Assembly (NCBI RefSeq): GCF_020805785.1
Contig: NZ_JAJGZV010000004.1
Span: forward strand, 124,001 to 188,000
Origin: Flavobacterium chungbukense
GTDB taxonomy: Bacteria > Bacteroidota > Bacteroidia > Flavobacteriales > Flavobacteriaceae
Direction: 5' to 3'
Length of the DNA: 64,000 bases
The notes under the pieces were generated by a model that had not been told where the DNA came from, ran no database searches, and was given only the letters and a program-made list of their open reading frames with translations. The first letter of the stretch is position 1, and every line of letters starts with the position of its first letter. Shown piece by piece: positions 26,101 through 33,387 of this stretch. Made by a program: the position numbers and the translations under genes.

Positions 26101-26334
26101 AATTATTACACCTTCATTTGTTTATTAAACAATACATTATTTGCATCAAGTTAATTTACAAATAAACATTAACTTCAGAATCTACTTAACTCACATCACA
26201 AATTTCATAAAAAAACTTCCATAATCGAACATGATTTTTTTGATTTTTCATTCTTCAATGTTAAGTTTCAGAGAAATCGCAAACTTTTTGCGCTATTTTA
26301 AAAAAGGAGCATTTAAAAAATGATTTGGTATGAG

Positions 26335-26342
26335 TATCTTTG
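26335..26342 (+). promoter_or_regulatory. Bacteroidota -7 box upstream of the ASKHA-fold gene
   Basis: TATCTTTG followed by GC, as at the tRNA and miaB promoters. It lies 53 bp before the chosen ATG (26395). This argues against the in-frame ATG at 26320, which would lie upstream of the promoter. Confidence 0.7.
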
Positions 26343-26394
26343 CGCTCGCAAATACCTACTGAACATTCTTTATTTTAAATTATATTATAACACA

Positions 26395-27489
26395 ATGCTT
26401 ACAAAAAACAAACCCCAAATTTTACTTTTTATTCTAGCAAGTTTCTTTGTTTCTATCCATTCATTCTCTCAAAAAAGCATTTATGCTGGAATTGAAATCG
26501 GACGTAGAGCTATAAAAGTTTCTGTTCTTGATGTAAATAATATCAGAAAAGCCGATTATAAAATTCTTTCGTTCTGGACAGAGCGAATTCCGTTTGCTGA
26601 CCACATTGGTGCTAACGGTCAATTGACTCCAGAGGACATCAACAAAACAAGTGTTATTGTTGTAGATCAATTGAAGAAAATTAGAACAGATTATAAAATT
26701 CTTGACGAAAATATCTTTATCGTTGCGGCACCCGTTTTTGCTTCTGCAAGCAATGTTGATGTTTTAAAAAACAAAATCAAAATGTTGACAGACAAAAATC
26801 TTGACGTTTTGAATGTTAATGAAGAAGCTAAAACACTAGTAAAAGGCGCTATGCCTCCAGTTGATTATGCTAATGCTTTCCTTTTAGACATTGGAGCTCA
26901 AACTACAAAAGGTGGTTATATTGATGAACTTGAGGATAACAAATTAGAGTTTATTCCCTTAGAACTAGATTTCGGAACAATGACGCTTACAGATGCTGTA
27001 AAGAAAACGGTAGCAAACCCAAATCAGGCAAATGATATGTCTACGTATCAAGAAAAATCTTTTGACTATAATCCGATTCTTCGCAAAAAAGTAAAAGAAC
27101 TTATTGATGCAAATCCGCCTTTGGCTAAAAAAGATAAAGTATATTTATCTGGTGGAGCTGTTTGGGCTTTTTCAACGTTGTATTATAATGAAAACGTAAA
27201 AGAACATTATATTACTTTAACAATGGAAGACATCATTAATTATGATGCTATTTTAAAGAATAATTTTAGCAAGTTTACCAACCTTGCTAAAACGAATAAA
27301 GAAGCAGAAAGAGTTTTAAAAACGTATGATCAGGCATATCTTATTTCGGCAAACAATATTTTGACAACTTGTCTTGAAGGTATTCCAAATTTAAATGCAA
27401 AGAAAGTATACTTTGTAAAAGACGGTCAAGTTACTTGGTTGATTTCTTATATCGCAGATCGTTCTAAAAAAGTAAATACTAATTTTTAA
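26395..27489 (+). CDS. Exported Ppx/GppA-like (ASKHA-fold) protein
   Basis: 364 aa. Starts MLTKNKPQILLFILASFFVS with a signal peptide ending near SFSQ. The body has the actin/Hsp70/exopolyphosphatase fold landmarks: YAGIEIGRRAIKVSV (phosphate-1 loop), LNVNEEAKTLVKGA (connect), AFLLDIGAQTTKGGYI (phosphate-2 loop) and VYLSGGAVWAFSTL (adenosine motif). Predicted polyphosphate or pppGpp hydrolase-like, but the signal peptide places it outside the cytoplasm, unusual for such enzymes. Confidence 0.8.
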   Translation: MLTKNKPQILLFILASFFVSIHSFSQKSIYAGIEIGRRAIKVSVLDVNNIRKADYKILSFWTERIPFADHIGANGQLTPEDINKTSVIVVDQLKKIRTDYKILDENIFIVAAPVFASASNVDVLKNKIKMLTDKNLDVLNVNEEAKTLVKGAMPPVDYANAFLLDIGAQTTKGGYIDELEDNKLEFIPLELDFGTMTLTDAVKKTVANPNQANDMSTYQEKSFDYNPILRKKVKELIDANPPLAKKDKVYLSGGAVWAFSTLYYNENVKEHYITLTMEDIINYDAILKNNFSKFTNLAKTNKEAERVLKTYDQAYLISANNILTTCLEGIPNLNAKKVYFVKDGQVTWLISYIADRSKKVNTNF

Positions 27490-27512
27490 GTATAATCTTT
27501 TTCCATTTTATA

Positions 27513-27544
27513 AAAAATGCTTCAGAGAAATCTGGAGCATTTTT
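27513..27544 (+). terminator. GAAA-loop terminator, variant lower stem
   Basis: AAAAATGCTTCAGA, GAAA, TCTGGAGCATTTTT. The loop and upper stem are identical to the other family members, while the lower stem covaries (ATGC/GCAT instead of AAGC/GCTT). Confidence 0.9.
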
Positions 27545-27597
27545 TATATCTACTCGTTTAATCATACTCCTTTATTTTAAGTTCAAAAATATAATAC

Positions 27598-27605
27598 TAT
27601 ATTTG
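27598..27605 (+). promoter_or_regulatory. Bacteroidota -7 box before the EamA leader
   Basis: TATATTTG matches TAnnTTTG and ends 5 bp before the ATG of the leader ORF, so that ORF would be leaderless or nearly so. Confidence 0.6.
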
Positions 27606-27610
27606 TATCT

Positions 27611-27649
27611 ATGAATAGAAAAGGCTGTCTTCCTCCTCCAAGGTTTTAA
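27611..27649 (+). CDS. Leader peptide MNRKGCLPPPRF upstream of EamA exporter
   Basis: A 12-codon ORF (ATG to TAA) directly after a promoter box and 105 nt before the EamA start. It contains Cys-Leu-Pro-Pro-Pro-Arg; three consecutive prolines are a known ribosome-stalling sequence. The codons for Arg, Phe and stop overlap the 5' strand of a 12-bp stem (27642-27653 with 27719-27730). A regulatory rather than structural role is inferred from position and RNA structure. Confidence 0.6.
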   Translation: MNRKGCLPPPRF

Positions 27650-27744
27650 TATTGTCTCTTGATTTAATGGAGCATATTTTCGGTACTACTGCCGAATAAC
27701 TCAATATGCTTATTTGATAATATTAAAATCTGCCTTATTCGGCA
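27642..27744 (+). promoter_or_regulatory. Nested and alternative hairpins in EamA leader (candidate attenuator)
   Basis: Stem D: 27642-27653 with 27719-27730 (12 bp, one G.T). Stem A: AGCATATT 27671-27678 with AATATGCT 27703-27710. Stem B: TTCGGTA 27679-27685 with TGCCGAA 27690-27696. Alternative stem C: TGCCGAATAA 27690-27699 with TTATTCGGCA 27735-27744. C cannot coexist with B and ends 9 nt before the EamA ATG at 27754. No T run follows, so control of translation is more likely than transcription termination. Confidence 0.65.
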
Positions 27745-27753
27745 CAAAAATTC

Positions 27754-28629
27754 ATGAAAAATTCTTATTTCTTATTACATCTTGCTGTATTTCTAGCAGG
27801 ATTCACAGGTGTATTTGGTAAACTTATAACTCTTAATGAAGGTTTATTAACATTTTACCGAGTGCTCTTTTCGGCAATATTACTATTTGCTATAACCCGA
27901 TTTTTGAAATTTGGCAATAAAATTAATAACACTGAAAAAAAATCAATCGGAAAAATTGGAATATTAATTACCATTCACTGGATATTTTTTTACGCCAGTA
28001 TTAAATATTCTAACATTTCGATTGGTGTAATCTGCTACTGTCTAACTAGTTTTTTCACAGCAGTGTTCAAACCAATTATTCAAAAGTCGAAATTTAAATT
28101 TACCGAATTATTACTTAGCGCACTTACATTGGCAGGAATTAGTCTAATATTTCATTTTGACACTTCTTATCAATTAGGCATTATACTTGGAGTAATTTCA
28201 TCTGCATTTGCAGCACTTTATACCATTTATAACGAACGTTTGGTACAATTTTACGATAGCAAGCTTATCAACTACTACCAGATGATTTATGGTTCTATTT
28301 TTTTGATATTTTTAATGCCTTTATATCTTTACTTTTTTCCTGTAGAAACTATTTTTCCTAGTTTAAGCGATACTATTTATCTTATTTTTTTATCGTTATT
28401 CTGTACAGTTGGATTGTATATTTTATTTGCAGAAGTATTGAAAAAGATTCCCGCTTTTACGGTTAACTTGACTTTTAACCTAGAACCAATATATGCAATT
28501 GTAGTTGCTTTCCTTTTCTTTAATGAAAGCAAATCTGTAAATAGCTCTTTTTACATTGGTATGCTTTTCATCATAAGTTCGGTTGCCTTACAAACCTATG
28601 CATCTTCAAGAATAAAATCAAAAAGTTAG
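27754..28629 (+). CDS. EamA family (DMT superfamily) transporter
   Basis: 291 aa with ten hydrophobic helices in two repeats of five (start HLAVFLAGFTGVFGKL, second half LGIILGVISSAFAALYTIYNE), ending with a basic cytoplasmic tail. Such proteins usually export amino acids or other small metabolites through the inner membrane. The substrate cannot be read from the sequence. The gene has an unusual leader with a 12-codon ORF and switch-like hairpins. Confidence 0.9.
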   Translation: MKNSYFLLHLAVFLAGFTGVFGKLITLNEGLLTFYRVLFSAILLFAITRFLKFGNKINNTEKKSIGKIGILITIHWIFFYASIKYSNISIGVICYCLTSFFTAVFKPIIQKSKFKFTELLLSALTLAGISLIFHFDTSYQLGIILGVISSAFAALYTIYNERLVQFYDSKLINYYQMIYGSIFLIFLMPLYLYFFPVETIFPSLSDTIYLIFLSLFCTVGLYILFAEVLKKIPAFTVNLTFNLEPIYAIVVAFLFFNESKSVNSSFYIGMLFIISSVALQTYASSRIKSKS

Positions 28630-28657
28630 ATTTTTTGGCAATGCATTTTAACTAAAG

Positions 28658-28690
28658 AAAAAAAGACCATTTCAAAAATGGTCTTTTTTA
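28658..28690. terminator. Bidirectional terminator between convergent genes
   Basis: AAAAGACCATTT and AAATGGTCTTTT form a perfect 12-bp stem with a 3-nt loop, with A and T runs outside. Serves the EamA gene and the reverse gene at 28708. Confidence 0.9.
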
Positions 28691-28707
28691 TCTTATTTTG
28701 AGAAAAA

Positions 28708-29013
28708 TTATGCTCTGAATAAAGCATATTTATTGTGGTTGAACAAAACTTTATCGTAAGGAACATAAAGCGAAACAATCTTCTCAGTTGATTCGTCAAA
28801 TTTGATTCCGTTGTGTTTTCTAAACAAATAAATCTCTTTTAAACAATTAGAAAGGCTTTGGTGAATTTCAGTTGTAAAAGTTGGTACTTTTTTGTCATTT
28901 ACCAAAAGATCAATCTGATAATTTGAACTGCTTTTTGACAAGTTATTACCAATAATTCTAATTGTAAAAGTTGTTGACTTTCCGTATTGTTCACCTTGAT
29001 ATTGTAGTGTCAT
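28708..29013 (-). CDS. Small protein of unknown function
   Basis: 101 aa soluble protein. It opens MTLQYQGEQYGKSTTFTIRI and has a predicted beta-rich first half and a mixed second half (TEKIVSLYVPYDKVLF). No family recognised. Separate transcription unit. Confidence 0.6.
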   Translation of the reverse strand: MTLQYQGEQYGKSTTFTIRIIGNNLSKSSSNYQIDLLVNDKKVPTFTTEIHQSLSNCLKEIYLFRKHNGIKFDESTEKIVSLYVPYDKVLFNHNKYALFRA

Positions 29014-29539
29014 AATTTCTATTTTTAATTGGTTAGTAATACAGCCGATCGCTCAGCTTTTTATCCTTTAAATACTCATATTAAAGTTATAAAATTTTTA
29101 GACAAACATAAAAAATCCTTTCTAAATTAAATGTTATTTTTTCGAAATATCTTATGCTATAAAAAACAAAAAACCGTAAACGAATTACGGTTTTGCAATT
29201 AACTAAATATATTTAATCAACTTTTTTAACGAGTGTAAAATTCATTCATAAGCACGATTAATTTTGGGTAACAATTGTAATTTATGTTTTGGTTATGTTG
29301 ATGCTAAAAAAAGACAAATTTTAATTGTTATTGCTAACAAAAAGCAATCGAAATTTTTACCAATCGATTTTGTCTCTTATTTCGCAGGCTAAATTATGGA
29401 TTTCATAGATATAATACTCATAATGTCGACAATCTGTTAATAAATATTTTTTTAACACATATTACATTACTTTTTAAACCTATTTTTATTAATCTATTTT
29501 TAATTACATTTGACTAACTAATTCTAAAAACCTCACATT
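29014..29539. other. 526-bp gene-free region with an orphan terminator-like hairpin
   Basis: I see no gene. A hairpin at 29168-29194 (AAAACCGTAA with TTACGGTTTT) has a T-rich tail only on the reverse strand, yet no reverse gene ends there. On the right, TACATTTG near 29506 is a likely promoter for the DUF1761 gene. Confidence 0.5.
29168..29194 (-). terminator. Orphan terminator-like hairpin
   Basis: 10-bp perfect stem, 5-nt loop, and on the reverse strand T6-G-T6 behind it. No annotated gene precedes it on that strand, so it may end a small RNA or act in the leader of the gene at 28708. Confidence 0.5.
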
Positions 29540-30028
29540 ATGGAAATTAACTTCTACGCATTCCTAATTTCGGCTGTTGTAACACTTGTCGTTGGTTTTA
29601 TCTGGTACAATCCAAAAGTGTTTGGAACAATCTGGATGAAAGAAAACAACTTTACTCAGGAAGATCTTAAAAATGGAAATATGCTCAAGATTTTTGGGTT
29701 TACTTACATTTTTGCTTTAATGATTTCAATGACTTTAATGTCGTTGACAATTCATCAGTCTGGAGCAGTCGGAATGGTTGGCGGACCGCCATTGATAGCA
29801 AGCGCCAAACCTTCTTTTGCTGCTTTTATGGCAGATTATGGCACGGCTTACAGAACATTTAAACATGGCGCTTTACACGGATTTATGTCCGGATTGTTTT
29901 TTGCTTTTCCGCTTATCGGAATTAATGGATTATTCGAAAGAAAATCTTGGAAATACATCTTCATTCACGCAGGATATTGGATGGTTTCACTGACCTTAAT
30001 GGGTGGAATTATCTGTGCTTTCGCATAA
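29540..30028 (+). CDS. DUF1761 family membrane protein
   Basis: 162 aa with four hydrophobic segments. FLISAVVTLVVGFIWYNPKVFGTIWMKENNF at the N-terminus and the C-terminal HAGYWMVSLTLMGGIICAF are typical of DUF1761. Function unknown. Terminated by a hairpin at 30040-30074. Confidence 0.88.
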   Translation: MEINFYAFLISAVVTLVVGFIWYNPKVFGTIWMKENNFTQEDLKNGNMLKIFGFTYIFALMISMTLMSLTIHQSGAVGMVGGPPLIASAKPSFAAFMADYGTAYRTFKHGALHGFMSGLFFAFPLIGINGLFERKSWKYIFIHAGYWMVSLTLMGGIICAFA

Positions 30029-30039
30029 ACTAATTATAG

Positions 30040-30074
30040 AAACTCGTTTGGTTTAAGAATCGAACGAGTTTTTC
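30040..30074 (+). terminator. Terminator after DUF1761 gene
   Basis: AAACTCGTT and AACGAGTTT enclose a 14-nt loop and are followed by T-rich sequence. Confidence 0.75.
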
Positions 30075-30143
30075 TTAATAATAACTTAAAGAAAGTTAGT
30101 TATTACAATTATTATCTAATTTTGACGAAATTAGTCGACTCTC

Positions 30144-31289
30144 TTGAACACAACTTTTTCTTTCCAAATTTACAAAAGCGCTTCTCTGCTGCCTTCAGAA
30201 TGGAATTCGCTTGCTGAAAACAATATCTTTTTGACAAGAGAATATCTCGAAGTACTGGAAAACTCTTCTCCAGTAAACATGACTTGTCGTTTTATCGGAA
30301 TTTTTGAAGAAACAAAGCTGGTTGGAATTGTTTTAACGCAATTTTTATTTGCAGAAAAACTCGAATCTTTTGGAGAGCGCGATAAATGTTTAAAAACATC
30401 GGTTCGTAATTTCGCTCTAAAGAATTTTGCTTCACATGTTTTATTTGTCGGAAATAATATGCTTACAGGTCAAAATGCTTTTGTTTTTGATGCAGCTGTC
30501 AAGCAGTCAAAAGCTATTAAAACACTTCATAAAGCCATTAATCAGCTGAAGAAAGATCTAAAAGAAAGTGGAAAGAAAGTTCATATTACCAGTATAAAAG
30601 ATTTTACTGCAAAAGAAATCGAACCTTTACAAGCTGAATTTAAAAACAATTATACCTTTTCGACTCAGCCCAACATGGTTTTTGAAATCAATGAAAACTG
30701 GAAAACAGAACAAGATTACATTGATGCCTTATCCAAAAAATACCGCGACCAATACAAACGTGCCAGAAAAAAATCGGAAGGAATTGTAAAACAACAAATG
30801 ACACTTACAGACATTAAACAATATGAAGATATTATTTATGATTTGTATTTTCATGTGGCAAAGAATGCTCCTTTTAATACTTTTTTTCTAGCTAGAAACC
30901 ACTTTAGTTTTTTCAAAGAAATTATGGGAGAAGATTTTCTTCTGTATGGCTATTTTTTAGATGAAAAATTAATCGGTTTCAATACTCTGATAAAAAATGG
31001 CAATGTAATGGATACCTATTTTTTAGGTTATGATGAAAGTGTTCAGCGCGAAAAAATGCTTTATTTAAACATGCTGTACGATATGATCGCCTATTCGATA
31101 AAAAAGGGATTTCGAGAAATAGTTTTTGCTAGAACTGCGCTAGAAATTAAAAGTTCTGTTGGAGCAAAACCAATAAAAATGTATGGTTTAATTACGCACA
31201 GTAATGCATTAATTAACCATAACATTTCTAGGTTTTTTAGTTATCTAGAGCCAAAAACAGAATGGCAAGAAAGAAATCCATTTAAATAA
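30144..31289 (+). CDS. GNAT/FemAB-type acyltransferase-like protein
   Basis: 381 aa, cytoplasmic. The C-terminal half shows the FemAB/BioF2-like GNAT layout (YKRARKKSEGIVKQQ, FFLARNHFSFFKEIMGEDFLLYGYFLDEKLIGFNTLIKNG, then MLYLNMLYDMIAYSIKKGFREIVFARTALEIKS). Likely transfers an acyl or amino-acyl group; substrate unknown. It starts with TTG at 30144 (no upstream ATG in frame). Convergent with the lipid kinase gene (5 bp between stops). Confidence 0.72.
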   Translation: MNTTFSFQIYKSASLLPSEWNSLAENNIFLTREYLEVLENSSPVNMTCRFIGIFEETKLVGIVLTQFLFAEKLESFGERDKCLKTSVRNFALKNFASHVLFVGNNMLTGQNAFVFDAAVKQSKAIKTLHKAINQLKKDLKESGKKVHITSIKDFTAKEIEPLQAEFKNNYTFSTQPNMVFEINENWKTEQDYIDALSKKYRDQYKRARKKSEGIVKQQMTLTDIKQYEDIIYDLYFHVAKNAPFNTFFLARNHFSFFKEIMGEDFLLYGYFLDEKLIGFNTLIKNGNVMDTYFLGYDESVQREKMLYLNMLYDMIAYSIKKGFREIVFARTALEIKSSVGAKPIKMYGLITHSNALINHNISRFFSYLEPKTEWQERNPFK

Positions 31290-31294
31290 AAAAT

Positions 31295-32164
31295 CTAAGG
31301 AACAGCGATTTTCATTTGTTTGTGTAAAATATGAATTTCTAAAGATTTCTGCGCTCCGCAATATTCACCATCAATTTGAAAATTTACGGGATAATCGGTC
31401 GTTATTTCTGCTTTGTCTGTCGAAATAATGATAATATCATCTGAATCAATTGGCATATTCCCAGTAATAATTTTTCCGATTAACAGCAGATCAAGGCTTT
31501 TTAAAATCACCAATTCAAACTTTCCATCGTTCATAGAACCATTTGGATTTATGATTACGCCTGTTCCGTACTTTTGCGAATTTGCAACCACAATCATCCT
31601 TGCCGTATGTTCTACAACTTTATTATTGGCAGAAATAGTTGCTACAAAAGGCTCTTCTGATTCTTTAAGAGTTGTAAACGCCTGCAGAGCATACCCCCAA
31701 AAGCCTCTAACATCGCTTTCTTCGTAGTTTTTAACCAAGTTGGCATTTAACCCAAGATCGCTTAAGTGAATGCTTTTTTTGCCGTTAATACAAATCATAT
31801 CCATTTCGATGTAATGATTTAAAAAGGCAACTTTTAGATTCTCTTCAATTCCCTCAGGAAGATTTAAGTCTACCGAAAGTCCGTTTGCAGAACCTGCCGG
31901 CAAAATCCCTATTATAACATCATGCTCTTCCATTGCTTCAGCAACCATTTTGATGGTCCCATCTCCACCTGCTACAATAATTCGTTCTGGCAGGAGTTCA
32001 TCATAACGGAGCTGAATATTTTTAATATCATTTTTTCCAGTCGTTTCATAAACTTCTAGATCAAAATGATTTGTGATTGCAAATTCTTCGACAGCACCAA
32101 TTAAATCGGATTTATCAAGGTCTCCCGATATCGGATTGACAACAAATAGGATATTTTTTTTCAA
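31295..32164 (-). CDS. Diacylglycerol/lipid kinase family protein (YegS-like)
   Basis: 289 aa. NAD-kinase-like fold with the nucleotide loop GGDGT at residues 66-70, NPISG at 10-14 and GILPAGSANGLSVDL near 86-100. This is the DAGK_cat family, phosphorylating diacylglycerol or similar lipids at the inner membrane. Divergent from an APP1-type phosphatidate phosphatase gene with only 60 bp between the start codons, so shared regulation and opposing reactions on one lipid pool are likely. Confidence 0.9.
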   Translation of the reverse strand: MKKNILFVVNPISGDLDKSDLIGAVEEFAITNHFDLEVYETTGKNDIKNIQLRYDELLPERIIVAGGDGTIKMVAEAMEEHDVIIGILPAGSANGLSVDLNLPEGIEENLKVAFLNHYIEMDMICINGKKSIHLSDLGLNANLVKNYEESDVRGFWGYALQAFTTLKESEEPFVATISANNKVVEHTARMIVVANSQKYGTGVIINPNGSMNDGKFELVILKSLDLLLIGKIITGNMPIDSDDIIIISTDKAEITTDYPVNFQIDGEYCGAQKSLEIHILHKQMKIAVP

Positions 32165-32224
32165 AATTTTATTTTTAAAAACAATTTAAATTAAGTAAAT
32201 TACAGTATACATAAATGTACGTAA

Positions 32225-33187
32225 ATGAAACCAATTCTACAATTATATCGAGGTTATGCTAATCAGCAAGAATTAATTGTAATGGGGCACGTTTTAAAGA
32301 GAGAACACAATTACGATTTTCAGAAAAGAAACTTAAAAAATGCCACCTCAATTCTCAAATTATTCAGAATTAAGACCATTAAGAACTTTGATGTTTACCT
32401 TCATTATAATGACCAAACAATTCATACTAAAACTTTAGACGACGGTTATTTCAATTTTTGTATTCCGTTAGAAAAAGAAACCCATTTTGGATGGATGCCG
32501 TACGAAGTGAGCTTGAAATACCAAAACGAAACCACCACTTGCAAAGGCAGTTTTATTAGACCTCATAAAGGAAAACTTGGAATCATATCTGATATTGATG
32601 ATACTTTTTTGATTTCGCATACCAATAACTTTTTCAGAAAAATTTATATTTTACTGTTTAGAAATGTAAACGATAGGAAAGTTTTTAAAGATGTGGTTTC
32701 GCATTATCAAGCATTGAGTTCTGCAGGACGTCAGAATACAGAAGAAGTGAATGCTTTTTTCTACATTTCAAGCAGCGAATGGAACTTATATCGATTTATT
32801 GCGAAATTTACCAAAATACACAAATTACCAAAGGCTGTTTTCCTACTGAAAGATATTAAAAGAGGAATTACCGATTTTTTTATGAGCGGCAGAGGAAACC
32901 ATGATCATAAATTTGAAAAAATAAAACATGTTTTAGAATTTTATCCTACTCTACAGTATGTTTTAATGGGAGACGATTCGCAGCACGATCCCATATTATA
33001 CGAGCGCATCTGCAAAATATTTCCTGTTACCGTTATAGCAGTTTATATTAGACAAACTGGTAAATCTCAAAAAAAAGAAGTAAAAAAGATTCTAAAAAAT
33101 CTAGAAAGTCTAAATGTTTCAGTTTGCTATTTTAAAGATAGCAGCAAGGCAATTGAACACTCTAGGTCTATTGGAATCATTAAGTAG
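32225..33187 (+). CDS. APP1-family phosphatidate phosphatase-like protein (DUF2183)
   Basis: 320 aa. The HAD-like catalytic motif DIDDT is at residues 123-127, preceded by GKLGIIS, and FYISSSEWNLYRFIAKF (near 178) fits the second motif of the App1 catalytic domain. Predicted to dephosphorylate phosphatidic acid. No signal peptide. Its head-to-head position with a lipid kinase is notable. Confidence 0.87.
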   Translation: MKPILQLYRGYANQQELIVMGHVLKREHNYDFQKRNLKNATSILKLFRIKTIKNFDVYLHYNDQTIHTKTLDDGYFNFCIPLEKETHFGWMPYEVSLKYQNETTTCKGSFIRPHKGKLGIISDIDDTFLISHTNNFFRKIYILLFRNVNDRKVFKDVVSHYQALSSAGRQNTEEVNAFFYISSSEWNLYRFIAKFTKIHKLPKAVFLLKDIKRGITDFFMSGRGNHDHKFEKIKHVLEFYPTLQYVLMGDDSQHDPILYERICKIFPVTVIAVYIRQTGKSQKKEVKKILKNLESLNVSVCYFKDSSKAIEHSRSIGIIK

Positions 33188-33215
33188 CTTGTTTCAAGTT
33201 TTGAACTGAATTATA

Positions 33216-33351
33216 TTTTAACGCCAAGTTTTTTTGACTTGCGTGGTTTTCTAAAAACACAAAGTTCGCAAAGCTTTATCTATAAAAGCTTTGCGAACTT
33301 TGCACATTGTAAATGTAAACTTTAAAAAACTTGGCGTGCTTTGCGTTAAAA
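33216..33351. repeat. Large nested inverted repeat
   Basis: TTTTAACGC (33216-33224) pairs with 33343-33351, CGCCAAGTTTTTT (33222-33234) with 33324-33336, and an inner 17-bp perfect stem lies at 33261-33277 with 33285-33301. Located between the convergent APP1 and ABC-F genes, where it may also terminate both. Confidence 0.8.
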
Positions 33352-33387
33352 TTGCTCGTCAAGATTACAACTTGAAACTTAAAATTT

